From the NCBI GenBank assembly GCA_028285305.1, contig JANQPV010000020.1, forward strand, positions 123,230 through 187,229: a DNA stretch of 64,000 nucleotides, read 5' to 3'. Under the pieces are notes generated by a model. The model ran no database searches. It saw nothing but the letters and a program-made list of their open reading frames with translations, and was not told the DNA's origin. Origin of the DNA: Alphaproteobacteria bacterium (GTDB lineage: Bacteria; Pseudomonadota; Alphaproteobacteria; SMXP01). This document shows, piece after piece, positions 1 through 8,547 of the stretch (position 1 is the stretch's first letter; every line of letters begins with the position of its first letter). The position numbers and the translations under genes are program-made.

Positions 1-956
1 CGGGGTGTGTAAGGTTCCTCCAACCTAGCGATTTCTTCATCTGTAAGCTGAATACCTACAGCGGCGATGGCTTGATCGAGATGCTCAATCTTGCTGGGCC
101 CAATGATTGGCGACGTGACGAAGGGCTTTGACAGCATCCAAGCGAGAGCCACCTGGGCGCGGCCAATGCCCCGCTGATCCGCCATGGCGTGGACTTGATC
201 AACGATTTCCTTGTCGCGGCCGCCGCTATATCTGTTGTTCAAGTGGACATCGCTTTCAGACCGCTTGGTTGTTTCGTTCCAGTCCCGGGTGAGGCGTCCG
301 CGAGCAAGCGGGCTCCACGGGATCACGCCAACGCCTTGGTCGAGACACAGCGGCATCATTTCCCGCTCTTCTTCGCGTTGGAGAAGATTGTAGTGATTTT
401 GCATGCTGACAAATTTGTTCCAACCGCGCATTTCACTCGTATAGAGGGCCTTCGAGAATTGCCATGCGTACATGGACGAAGCGCCTACATAGCGAACCTT
501 ACCCGACTCGACTGCGTCGTGGAGTGCGCGCAGGGTTTCTTCAATTGGCGTACGATCGTCCCAACGATGGATCTGATAGAGGTCGATATAGTCGGTTCCC
601 AGACGGCGAAGGCTGCTGTCCAACTCGGCCATGATTGATTTGCGGGAAAGTCCGCGGGCATTGCGCCCTCGCCGCATGGGAAAATAGCATTTTGTCGCGA
701 TGACCACTTCGTCGCGATTGGCGAAGTCTTTCAGGGCCCGGCCCAAGATCTCTTCGCTGGTGCCCATCGAATAGGCGTTTGCAGTATCAAAAAACGTTAT
801 GCCGTTTTCTACTGCATGCTGAATGACTGGGCGTGCTTCTTCTTCCGGCAAGCTCCAGTCATGGATGCCGGGAGTTTCGTTGCCGAAACTCATACACCCA
901 CAACAGATTCGGGAGACTTCGAGACCTGTGTTTCCAAGCTTGGCGTACTTCATCAT
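1..956 (-). CDS. Aldo/keto reductase (C-terminus cut by window edge)
   Basis: NAD(P)H-dependent cytosolic carbonyl reductase of the aldo/keto reductase superfamily. Reading the minus strand gives 318 codons starting MMKYAKLGNTGLEVS and running off the window while still open (last residues EEPYTP), so only the extreme C-terminus is missing. The AKR tetrad is visible: Asp in FFDTA, Tyr in NAYSMG, Lys in VIATKC and His in LYQIHRWD, followed by the cofactor-binding stretch SPIIGPSK near the end. ATG at 954-956 or 951-953 follows a GGAG ribosome site. Two paralogues lie within 7 kb (3191 and 6722). The substrate cannot be read from sequence. Confidence 0.88.
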   Translation of the reverse strand, partial: MMKYAKLGNTGLEVSRICCGCMSFGNETPGIHDWSLPEEEARPVIQHAVENGITFFDTANAYSMGTSEEILGRALKDFANRDEVVIATKCYFPMRRGRNARGLSRKSIMAELDSSLRRLGTDYIDLYQIHRWDDRTPIEETLRALHDAVESGKVRYVGASSMYAWQFSKALYTSEMRGWNKFVSMQNHYNLLQREEEREMMPLCLDQGVGVIPWSPLARGRLTRDWNETTKRSESDVHLNNRYSGGRDKEIVDQVHAMADQRGIGRAQVALAWMLSKPFVTSPIIGPSKIEHLDQAIAAVGIQLTDEEIARLEEPYTP

Positions 957-1067
957 GCATTCTCCGTTTTATTCGTTGTCCAACGGTCAGCTGTTGCTAT
1001 TGGGCTGGCGCTACACTTCGTCAAATGAACACGGGCGCAGCTAGACCGAACTCGGCCGCCGCGCCCG

Positions 1068-1532
1068 TTACTGTGGATCCATCTTCAACACGCGGCTCTT
1101 TATCCGGCACTCGCCCTCCGTTAATTCGTAAATATCCGTGTACACGCCATGCTGCGTAATGGGTTGCGCGGCTCCCTCGCCCATCGGAGAGACATGCAAA
1201 ATGAGGTAGACCGTTCCTTCCATCGTGTTTTTTCCGGTCGCCTTGAGGGATGCCGTCGTGACATGGTGCAACGTGCGGCGGTCTTGCGGCATCTCGCTCA
1301 CGCCCCTCTTTATTTCTTCTCGGCTTATGGCGCTTTGAGTTGGAAGAATGAAACTCGCGTCTTCGGTGAAGAGTTCCGCAACGCCTTCGGCGTTCTTGTT
1401 GTCAATCTCCACCGCATACCGATGGATCGTATCAAGACAAGCTCCGGTTTCTTGGCCTGCCAAAGATACATCGCTGTGTCCGATCGCAATGGTAACGGCC
1501 AAAGTACAAAGTGAAATTCTGATCGAATTCAT
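1068..1532 (-). CDS. Exported SnoaL/NTF2-like protein
   Basis: A 154-residue protein with an N-terminal signal peptide (MNSIRISLCTLAVTIAIG, then Ala-rich cleavage region near residue 25) followed by a SnoaL-like/NTF2-fold domain. The family signature is the early helix with YAVEIDNKNAEGVAELFTEDASF, the usual pocket-forming segment, and a C-terminal beta sheet region. SnoaL-fold proteins bind or isomerise small hydrophobic ligands, and no catalytic residue can be assigned here. ATG at 1530-1532 is preceded by GAGGAG at about 11 nt. It lies between the partial AKR gene and the thioesterase gene, all on the minus strand, which suggests co-expression. Confidence 0.75.
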   Translation of the reverse strand: MNSIRISLCTLAVTIAIGHSDVSLAGQETGACLDTIHRYAVEIDNKNAEGVAELFTEDASFILPTQSAISREEIKRGVSEMPQDRRTLHHVTTASLKATGKNTMEGTVYLILHVSPMGEGAAQPITQHGVYTDIYELTEGECRIKSRVLKMDPQ

Positions 1533-1571
1533 GGGCCGATTTGCTCCTCTCGTTTCGCGTTTCGTCGCGCC

Positions 1572-2345
1572 TCACTCCGGGCGGCGCAGCATGGCGCTTT
1601 GGCCTGCGATGGCGAGCAGCGTTCCGTCCTCGGCAAACAGACGTGTATGGCCATGGAAGGCGCCGTTTGCCATACCTAAGATTTGGGTGTCAGCCAGGAT
1701 CCAATCGGATGCGACTATGCGGTGTATGCGGAGGGTATTGTCAAGACTGGTGCAGCCACGGGTCATGCTTGTGGCGCCGCCGACAAAGTCGCCAATGATG
1801 GCGAGAAGCCCCGTCGACATCGGCTCGCCTGCAACGGGCCGAAACCAAAGGCGCTCGATCCCGTCTTCGTCGGACTGATAGGCCATACGCTTTTCGAACC
1901 GGCGCTGTAAGTCATCGCAGTCCCGATAATCGGCAGTCTTTACATCACATTCCATCGGCGGGGGGACGCTTGGCATGGAGATGATCTGAGCCTCCGGTCG
2001 ATCGCTTCGGCCACCGAGAGTGGCGTTCGCCGTCAGGACCAGTCGGTCTCCATCCATGAGAGTCGCGCGGGCCTGAGTTACTTTGCCGCCGACCACCATT
2101 TCTTCGACCTCAATGTCTACTGTCCCGGATGCGGGTCCTGCACTGATGAATTGCGCCGTTGTCCAGATGAGCGGCCGGCCGGTCGAATGCTCCATTGCCA
2201 TTGCGGCTGCGCCAACCGCAACGCCACCCATCAAGAAATGTCGTCCGGGACCCGGTTGCACAGTCGCAGGATCGGTGATGGGCAGACGAAACTGGTTTGG
2301 CTCGTCTGTGGAAATGGGCGCGAAGAATGTATGAGAAACGGTCAC
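1572..2345 (-). CDS. Acyl-CoA thioesterase family protein (double hotdog)
   Basis: A 257-residue protein resembling the TesB-like/4HBT_3 thioesterase family: two hotdog halves, the first with the helix-forming GRHFLMGGVAVGAAAMAMEH, the second with GLLAIIGDFVGGATSM. Members hydrolyse acyl-CoA thioesters or act as acyl-binding domains. The C-terminal half carries SLDNTLRIHRIVASDWILADTQ, typical of the second hotdog, with the conserved Asp in SDWILAD. The start is GTG (2343-2345); the ribosome site is weak. It is divergent from the TetR gene at 2472, so the regulator probably controls it. Substrate unknown. Confidence 0.75.
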   Translation of the reverse strand: MTVSHTFFAPISTDEPNQFRLPITDPATVQPGPGRHFLMGGVAVGAAAMAMEHSTGRPLIWTTAQFISAGPASGTVDIEVEEMVVGGKVTQARATLMDGDRLVLTANATLGGRSDRPEAQIISMPSVPPPMECDVKTADYRDCDDLQRRFEKRMAYQSDEDGIERLWFRPVAGEPMSTGLLAIIGDFVGGATSMTRGCTSLDNTLRIHRIVASDWILADTQILGMANGAFHGHTRLFAEDGTLLAIAGQSAMLRRPE

Positions 2346-2350
2346 GGTAC

Positions 2351-2364
2351 TTTTATATATAAAA
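2351..2364. promoter_or_regulatory. 14-bp AT palindrome in the divergent thioesterase/TetR promoter region
   Basis: TTTTATATATAAAA is a perfect palindrome immediately upstream of the thioesterase GTG start and about 110 bp from the TetR start. It could be an operator or simply part of an AT-rich promoter. Three TTATG repeats follow at 2375-2391. The low complexity keeps confidence low. Confidence 0.3.
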
Positions 2365-2471
2365 CAAAATCCGAATTATGATTATGTTTATGTTGAATCT
2401 TTGGCTACGTCAAGCTAAAAGCTAGGGAATGCTTTCGAACCTCTGTTCGGTTTTGTCTCGGAGGGCCCAAT

Positions 2472-3131
2472 TTGAGCGAGAATCGTTGGATGTCTGATCT
2501 GCACTGGACGCGGCCGGGTCAACAGGATCGCAGCCAGAAAACACAGTCAGCTCTGTTGGACGCGGCAGAAACTCTGTTCTTCGAAAAGGGAGTTGAAAAT
2601 ACGTCAGTAGCGGACGTTGCCGCAAAAGCGGGATGCTCCGTGGGCGCTCTTTATCATCACTTCCGCGACAAGAAGGCGCTTCTCTACGCCCTCTATGATC
2701 GAATGACGCAAGAGTACCAAGAGATTAGCCGCAACGCGGTCGACTCGGCTCGATGGCAGGGCGCCTCGATCGTCGACATGTTGAGAGGCTTTTTAACATT
2801 CGGATTGCAGCTGGCAAAAGAAAGGCCCGGTTTCAAGCATGCGGGTTTAGCGGCCGCCAATATGGACCCCGAATTGCGCGAACACTTCGCGGAGCTGCGG
2901 CTTGAAAGCAATCGAAGATTAAACAAGCTTTTGCTTTCACGGAAAGACGAGGTCGGCCATCCGGATCCAATCTTCGCCATCGCCTTTGTCATAGATCAGA
3001 TTAGCGCTATGCTCCGGTCGCGGAATGACGACTTGCTCAGAAGGACTCAACTGGCAACGTGTACAGAGGACGAGTTCATCGAGGAGGCACTTCAATTGGC
3101 CTGCGGGTACTTGGAGATAGAGTTGACATAG
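2472..3131 (+). CDS. TetR/AcrR family transcriptional regulator
   Basis: A 219-residue TetR-type repressor. Residues about 20-65 form the N-terminal helix-turn-helix (ALLDAAETLFFEKGV, then AAKAGCSVGALYHHFRDK with the canonical recognition helix ending in YHHF). The C-terminal two thirds would be the ligand-binding/dimerisation domain; it is not recognisable beyond that. The TTG start at 2472 is favoured because GGAGGG sits about 7 nt upstream; the first ATG is at 2490. It is divergent from the thioesterase gene and upstream of the AKR-SDR-ABM-reductase run, so either set may be its regulon. Confidence 0.85.
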   Translation: MSENRWMSDLHWTRPGQQDRSQKTQSALLDAAETLFFEKGVENTSVADVAAKAGCSVGALYHHFRDKKALLYALYDRMTQEYQEISRNAVDSARWQGASIVDMLRGFLTFGLQLAKERPGFKHAGLAAANMDPELREHFAELRLESNRRLNKLLLSRKDEVGHPDPIFAIAFVIDQISAMLRSRNDDLLRRTQLATCTEDEFIEEALQLACGYLEIELT

Positions 3132-3190
3132 TCACATACACGAAGGCCGCTCCATGATTTGGCGGCCTCGATCACGTGAGGAGGAGAACA

Positions 3191-4207
3191 ATGGACTACA
3201 GACCCTTAGGGCGCACGGGCGTTCAAGTGAGTCAAATCTGTCTGGGCACCATGATGTTCGGGGGCAAGACAGATAAACCCGACTCGATCCGTATGATCGA
3301 TTATTCGCTTGGCGAGGGCGTGAACTTCATCGATACCGCAGATGTATATGCGGGGAACGAGAGCGAGCGGATCGTCGGAGACGCCTTGGCATCGGACGGA
3401 AAACGCCAGAATGTGATTCTCGCAACTAAATTCAATTTTCCGCAAGGGGAGGATATCAACGCCAAGGGTCTCAGCCGGCGTCACATCATCGAGGCGTGCG
3501 ATGCGTCTCTGAAACGTCTCAAGACCGATTGGATCGACCTTTATCAGATGCATCGATGCAATGCGGACGTGCCCATCGATGAATCGCTTCGCGCGCTCGA
3601 TGATCTCATCCGCGCGGGTAAAGTGCGCTATATCGGGGGCAGTATGTTTTCAGGCTGGAAACTCGTGGAATCCCTTTGGGTGGCCAAGGAACTCGGTCTC
3701 AACCGTCTGGTGTCCGAGCAACCGGCGTATCATTTGCTCGACCGGACGGTTGAGCGCGAGGTCATTCCCGCCTCCCAATCGTTCGGTCTCGCCGTCATTC
3801 CTTGGGGGCCCCTGTGCGGCGGTCTCTTAACGGGCAAGTATAATCGTGATCAAGGGAGCAAAGACGGTCGCTGGCAGGGTGGCAAAGACAATTTCAATCG
3901 AGAAGCCACGGAGCGGGCCTGGGACGTGCTTGACGTCCTGCGCGACTTGGCGAAGGAGAAGTCGTGCTCCATGTCCCAATTGGCGCTCGCCTGGCTTTGT
4001 GCGCAGCCGGGTGTGACTGCGCCTATCATTGGTCCACGGACGTATGAACAAGTCGAAGATAATCTTGGCTGTGTTGGTGTGGAATTGAGCCAAGAGGATT
4101 TCGATCGAATAGACGAGTTGGTCCCGCCGCGCGCTGCCGTGGTTCGCTATTACGACGAGGCGGCGGCGGTCGACTTTCGGCCCAATCAACATCGAAACTT
4201 GATTTGA
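3191..4207 (+). CDS. Aldo/keto reductase
   Basis: A 338-residue NAD(P)H-dependent oxidoreductase with a complete AKR tetrad: Asp48 (FIDTAD), Tyr53 (DVYAG), Lys80 (ILATKF) and His121 (LYQMHR). The cofactor phosphate-binding region appears as APIIGPRTYEQVEDNL near residue 285. The start was set at ATG 3191 because a strong GAGGAG ribosome site lies 5-6 nt upstream; an upstream ATG at 3176 would add five residues not conserved in the family. It heads a plus-strand run with the SDR (31 bp downstream), ABM protein and DFR-like reductase, consistent with an operon for reductive processing of carbonyl compounds. Confidence 0.9.
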   Translation: MDYRPLGRTGVQVSQICLGTMMFGGKTDKPDSIRMIDYSLGEGVNFIDTADVYAGNESERIVGDALASDGKRQNVILATKFNFPQGEDINAKGLSRRHIIEACDASLKRLKTDWIDLYQMHRCNADVPIDESLRALDDLIRAGKVRYIGGSMFSGWKLVESLWVAKELGLNRLVSEQPAYHLLDRTVEREVIPASQSFGLAVIPWGPLCGGLLTGKYNRDQGSKDGRWQGGKDNFNREATERAWDVLDVLRDLAKEKSCSMSQLALAWLCAQPGVTAPIIGPRTYEQVEDNLGCVGVELSQEDFDRIDELVPPRAAVVRYYDEAAAVDFRPNQHRNLI

Positions 4208-4238
4208 GCGAAAACCTAGTAAGAGAGGAAAGCGGTTC

Positions 4239-5108
4239 ATGGAACTCACCAACACGTCTGCTGTAATTACCGGCGGCGGCAATGGAATTGGCCGAGCCAT
4301 CGCATTGGCCCTCGCGGACCAGGGGGTGAATGTTGGGATTGGAGACTTGGAAAAAGGTGCTGCGATGGAGGTGGCCGCCGAAGTTCGTGAGCAAGGCGTG
4401 AGCGCATTCGGTCTCGAAGTCGACGTCATGAATGAAAACGATCTAAAGGAATTGGCGGATGAAGCCTGGCGCCAATTCGGAAGCGTGCAACTCCTCTTCA
4501 ACAATGCTGGGATTGTGTTGCCACCAAAACCGGTCATCGAAACAACGAAGGCAGAGTATGACTGGTGTTTTGGGGTCAATGTGGAAGGGGTGATGAATGG
4601 TATGCGCGTGTTTGGTCCCAAGTTCGTAGCTTCGGACCGACCGTGCTGGATCGTCAACACCGGCTCAGAGCATAGCTTGGGTGTTCCCCACTCCCACCGC
4701 GCACTCTACACCGCTACCAAGCATGCTGTCCTCGGATTGTCCGATGTTGCGCGCCGGGAGTTACCGGATCATGTAGGCGTAAGCGTCCTGTGCCCCGGTG
4801 TTACGGATAGCTCGATTTGGCGAGCAGGCGAACGTCGCCCAGAAAGGCTAGGCGGGGCTGAAAAGGCCGACGAAAGATTCGGCGTTGGCATGGCTTTGGG
4901 AATGCCTGCGGAAGATGTAGCCCGATGTGTCATTGAGGCAATTCAGGACGAAGACTTTTACATTGTGACGCACGCTCATGTTATCGAGTATCCGTGCGGC
5001 CGTTGGGCGGAGATCGAGAGTGCGTTCAAAAAGCAGTCGCCGCGATATGACGGTGATGATCAGTACACAATGGAAGGTATTCTGGCCCGCATGAAAGCGT
5101 CCAATTGA
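4239..5108 (+). CDS. Short-chain dehydrogenase/reductase (SDR)
   Basis: A 289-residue classical SDR. The Rossmann motif TGGGNGIG is at residues 11-18, Asp36 after the second strand suggests NAD preference, NNAG is at 88-91, and the catalytic Ser143, Tyr157 and Lys161 (YTATK) are present. The PG motif of the substrate loop follows (LCPGVTDSSIW). These enzymes interconvert alcohols and ketones on small molecules in the cytosol. Its position directly after an AKR and before a DFR-like reductase supports a shared carbonyl-reduction or alcohol-oxidation pathway. The C-terminal extension of about 25 residues (after HAHVIEYPCGRWAEIE) is longer than in minimal SDRs. Confidence 0.9.
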   Translation: MELTNTSAVITGGGNGIGRAIALALADQGVNVGIGDLEKGAAMEVAAEVREQGVSAFGLEVDVMNENDLKELADEAWRQFGSVQLLFNNAGIVLPPKPVIETTKAEYDWCFGVNVEGVMNGMRVFGPKFVASDRPCWIVNTGSEHSLGVPHSHRALYTATKHAVLGLSDVARRELPDHVGVSVLCPGVTDSSIWRAGERRPERLGGAEKADERFGVGMALGMPAEDVARCVIEAIQDEDFYIVTHAHVIEYPCGRWAEIESAFKKQSPRYDGDDQYTMEGILARMKASN

Positions 5109-5141
5109 AAAAAGTGCGAGAAGAAAAACACAAGGAGGCCC

Positions 5142-5240
5142 ATGTCCGACACTGCCAATCTGTACGACCCCGCTTGCTAGGCGAATACAGACGAGATCCA
5201 TGCTATTTGGGCCGATTGGCTCGAAACTAAATGCAAATGA
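5142..5240 (+). pseudogene. Short reading frame with strong RBS interrupted by an in-frame TAG (gene remnant?)
   Basis: A near-perfect ribosome site (AAGGAGG at 5132-5138) precedes ATG 5142, which opens MSDTANLYDPAC, stops at TAG (5178-5180) and then continues in the same frame as ANTDEIHAIWADWLETKCK to TGA at 5238-5240. The post-stop segment looks like amphipathic helix of ordinary protein character. It lies between the SDR and the ABM gene within an operon. The simplest reading is the 5' remnant of a deleted or nonsense-mutated gene; a 12-residue peptide is also possible. I cannot assign a family. Confidence 0.4.
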
Positions 5241-5254
5241 ACGAGGCTTTTAGA

Positions 5255-5617
5255 ATGTCAAAAAGTATCTTCCTAATCGTCGAATCAGAAATTGCGCCAG
5301 GCAAACTTGCCGAGCTGAAAGACGTCATTTCTCGCGTTGTGGCCCACGTAAAAGCAACGGAGCCCAATACCCTTCTTTATAGCTGGTACATCAACGAGGC
5401 CGAAACGGAACTGAGGGTGGTAGAGCAGTACGCCGATTCCGATGCAGTTCTTTTTCACGGCCAGAACTATGCCAGCTTCGCAAAAGAACTCGCGGACCTC
5501 AGGACCGTCAAACGAATGACCGTGTGCGGAGAGGTGTCGAAACCATTGAAAGACGCCCTATCCAAAGTAGGCGCAGAGTTCCATTCTCATATCGACGGCC
5601 ACTTCGGGGCCGCGTAG
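5255..5617 (+). CDS. Antibiotic biosynthesis monooxygenase (ABM) domain protein
   Basis: A 120-residue single-domain protein of the dimeric alpha/beta-barrel ABM/quinol-monooxygenase type. Typical features are the opening strand FLIVESEIAPGKLAELK, the helix with VVAHVKATEPNTLLYSWYINE, and HGQNYASFAKEL, matching the usual E-x(n)-Y-x-x-H-x-x-S pattern region. Members oxidise quinols or polyketides without cofactor, or degrade haem; several are of unknown role. ATG 5255 has GAGG 8 nt upstream and is preferred to in-frame ATGs at 5231 and 5237, which lack a ribosome site. It is 17 bp upstream of the DFR-like gene. Confidence 0.7.
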   Translation: MSKSIFLIVESEIAPGKLAELKDVISRVVAHVKATEPNTLLYSWYINEAETELRVVEQYADSDAVLFHGQNYASFAKELADLRTVKRMTVCGEVSKPLKDALSKVGAEFHSHIDGHFGAA

Positions 5618-5634
5618 GAGAGGGCGAATAAGCT

Positions 5635-6633
5635 ATGAACAAGAGCGAGACAACACTTTGCGTCGTTGGGGCCAGCGGATTTGCCGGCTCTCACATCGTA
5701 CGGGCGGCTCTAGATAAAGGCTACCGCGTAAACGGAACCCTGAGGGACAAAGACGATGCGCACAAGGCGCCTTATCTGAAAGCTCTGCCCGGCGGAGATC
5801 AGCTCATTTTGTTTAGCGGCGATATGTCGGCTACTGAAGACTTTGATGCGCCGCTCGCTGGCGCAGATGCGGTGTTCATTGCTTGCCTTATCCCGACCTA
5901 TAAGGGCCCTTCGGGCACTCTGGCGCGGGAAATGGAGGATGAACAGGGCTATGCCGAAATCATTATGCCGACCGTAAACGGTTGCCTGAACATTATGGAG
6001 GCGGCCAAGCGGCAAGGTGTGAAGAATGTGATAATCTGCAGCAGCACGAGTAGCACCAATCCGATACCGCCTGTTGAAAAGAAAAACGAAATTGATCACT
6101 GGTCGGATGAGAAAGAGCAGTGCCGTGCGAAGAAATACACGTCGGCGACCAAAACGATCATGGAAAAGGCGGCGATGAAGTTCGCCGAGGAGAATGGCAT
6201 GCGCCTTAGCATTCTTCTCCCCACGGGAATGTTCGGGCCGGTGATTTTGCCGGAGCATATGGAGCGCTATCCTCACGCCTGGATCAGGGGGATGCTGAAT
6301 GGCGAGTCGCCACGCCATGCAAAGATGCCGGATGACTCCATGTCGCTCATCCATCTGCATGACTTGGCGGATCTGTTCCTAGCCGCTTATGAGAACGCCA
6401 ATGCCTCAGGCCGCTACTTTGGTGTTTACGACAGTTGGCATTGGCAGGACATTTATGCTGAACTGGAAAACCTTATTCCCGGACTGAAGGTTCCCGCCCC
6501 TCTTGATGTTGAGCCGGCTCCTCCCACCGGGTTTGACTTTAGCCGCCGGGATAGCCTCGGGGTCACCGTCAGGGACATCCCGACAATCCTTCGGGATACT
6601 GTAGAATGGATAAGGTCGGAGCCATTCGGATAG
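5635..6633 (+). CDS. NAD(P)-dependent epimerase / dihydroflavonol-4-reductase-like protein
   Basis: A 332-residue extended SDR. The Rossmann motif GASGFAGSH is at residues 12-20, the strand leading to ICSSTSST at about 133-141 is the DFR-type active-site Ser/Thr region, and ILLPTGMFGP follows. These enzymes reduce ketones or act on 3-beta-hydroxysteroid or flavonoid-like substrates. Oddity: the expected Tyr-x3-Lys appears as Tyr168-TSAT-Lys173, one residue longer than usual, although the following KTIMEKAA aligns well with the family. It ends the operon that begins at 3191 and is convergent with the AKR at 6722. Confidence 0.82.
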   Translation: MNKSETTLCVVGASGFAGSHIVRAALDKGYRVNGTLRDKDDAHKAPYLKALPGGDQLILFSGDMSATEDFDAPLAGADAVFIACLIPTYKGPSGTLAREMEDEQGYAEIIMPTVNGCLNIMEAAKRQGVKNVIICSSTSSTNPIPPVEKKNEIDHWSDEKEQCRAKKYTSATKTIMEKAAMKFAEENGMRLSILLPTGMFGPVILPEHMERYPHAWIRGMLNGESPRHAKMPDDSMSLIHLHDLADLFLAAYENANASGRYFGVYDSWHWQDIYAELENLIPGLKVPAPLDVEPAPPTGFDFSRRDSLGVTVRDIPTILRDTVEWIRSEPFG

Positions 6634-6721
6634 GTCGTCACGTCCCGCTGCGGCTGGAAAGCGATGTTCGAGATTGACGTGCGCAATACCTCGATTCGCG
6701 TGGTTTGCTGACTTACTTGGG

Positions 6722-7813
<1,092 letters not shown>

Positions 7814-7887
7814 TCAAGTCTTTACACACTGACCCCGGGGAGCTTTTGCAGACTTGCCGTCTAGGGTCTAGAATTTCGCGGCGTCGC

Positions 7888-8439
7888 CTACTTCTTCGCG
7901 AGAATCTCAAAGCCAACGTCGCGCAGGGTCTTTTCGCTCAAACCTGTTAGGCCCGCATCGAACTCCACGGACCCGGCGGCGATCATGAGGAAGGCCCTTA
8001 CCTTTGCATCGGTCTTTGCGAAACCAATTTCCCGCAATTGGGACTCCAAGTAGCCAAATCCAATGAGGTCGAATTCCTGCACAGCCGCCGCCGCTTGGGC
8101 GCTGATGTTTGCCCACGCACGCATGGCATAGGCAAGCTTTGCGAAATGGGTTCTTGCGGACGTCCGGCCAATGGCTTTGAGCCTCTCGACCGGCGTGCCA
8201 AGATTGTTTGCGCCTGCTTGGTCCAGAATGCGCTGCCATTGTTCTTTAGCATAATATTCCGTGAGCGCATGATGATACGCGTCCATGTTCTTGAAGTGAT
8301 GATAAAAGCTGCCACTTGAGACGCCCAATTTCTTTGTGAGCGCCCCGATCCGAACGCCTGAAATCCCTTGGGTCCTCAGTACGGATTGGCCTGCTTCGAT
8401 CCATTGCAATTGGGTGACGCCTGTTCCTGTTCGGCTCAT
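7888..8439 (-). CDS. TetR family transcriptional regulator
   Basis: A 183-residue TetR-type protein. Residues about 10-55 hold the HTH (IEAGQSVLRTQGISGVRIGAL, then LGVSSGSFYHHFKNMDAY). The remainder would be the ligand-binding domain. ATG 8437-8439 has AGGAG at a good distance. It is divergent from the flavin monooxygenase at 8548, and a perfect 37-bp palindrome lies between them, so it is probably an autoregulated repressor of the monooxygenase/reductase pair, released by the substrate or a product. Confidence 0.88.
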   Translation of the reverse strand: MSRTGTGVTQLQWIEAGQSVLRTQGISGVRIGALTKKLGVSSGSFYHHFKNMDAYHHALTEYYAKEQWQRILDQAGANNLGTPVERLKAIGRTSARTHFAKLAYAMRAWANISAQAAAAVQEFDLIGFGYLESQLREIGFAKTDAKVRAFLMIAAGSVEFDAGLTGLSEKTLRDVGFEILAKK

Positions 8440-8483
8440 TTTCTCCTGATTCCCTGGCCATAGACTCGCTTAAGCCAATTCCC

Positions 8484-8520
8484 CTTGAAAACATAACATA
8501 GTATATGTTATGTTTTCAAG
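8484..8520. promoter_or_regulatory. Perfect 37-bp palindromic operator (17-3-17)
   Basis: Left arm CTTGAAAACATAACATA (8484-8500), spacer GTA, right arm the exact reverse complement (8504-8520). It sits midway between the divergent TetR gene and the flavin monooxygenase. TetR operators are usually 15-30 bp, so this is long and may hold two dimers. A cruciform or hairpin at the RNA level is also possible. Confidence 0.8.
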
Positions 8521-8547
8521 CATGGTATTCAATCCAAGGAGGTCATG

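Noticed and set aside
189..638. Plus-strand open frame of 149 codons at the left end
   Set aside because: Opposite strand translates to an aldo/keto reductase with a full catalytic tetrad.
3827..4660. Minus-strand open frame of 277 codons across the AKR/SDR junction
   Set aside because: Shadow of two motif-complete genes.
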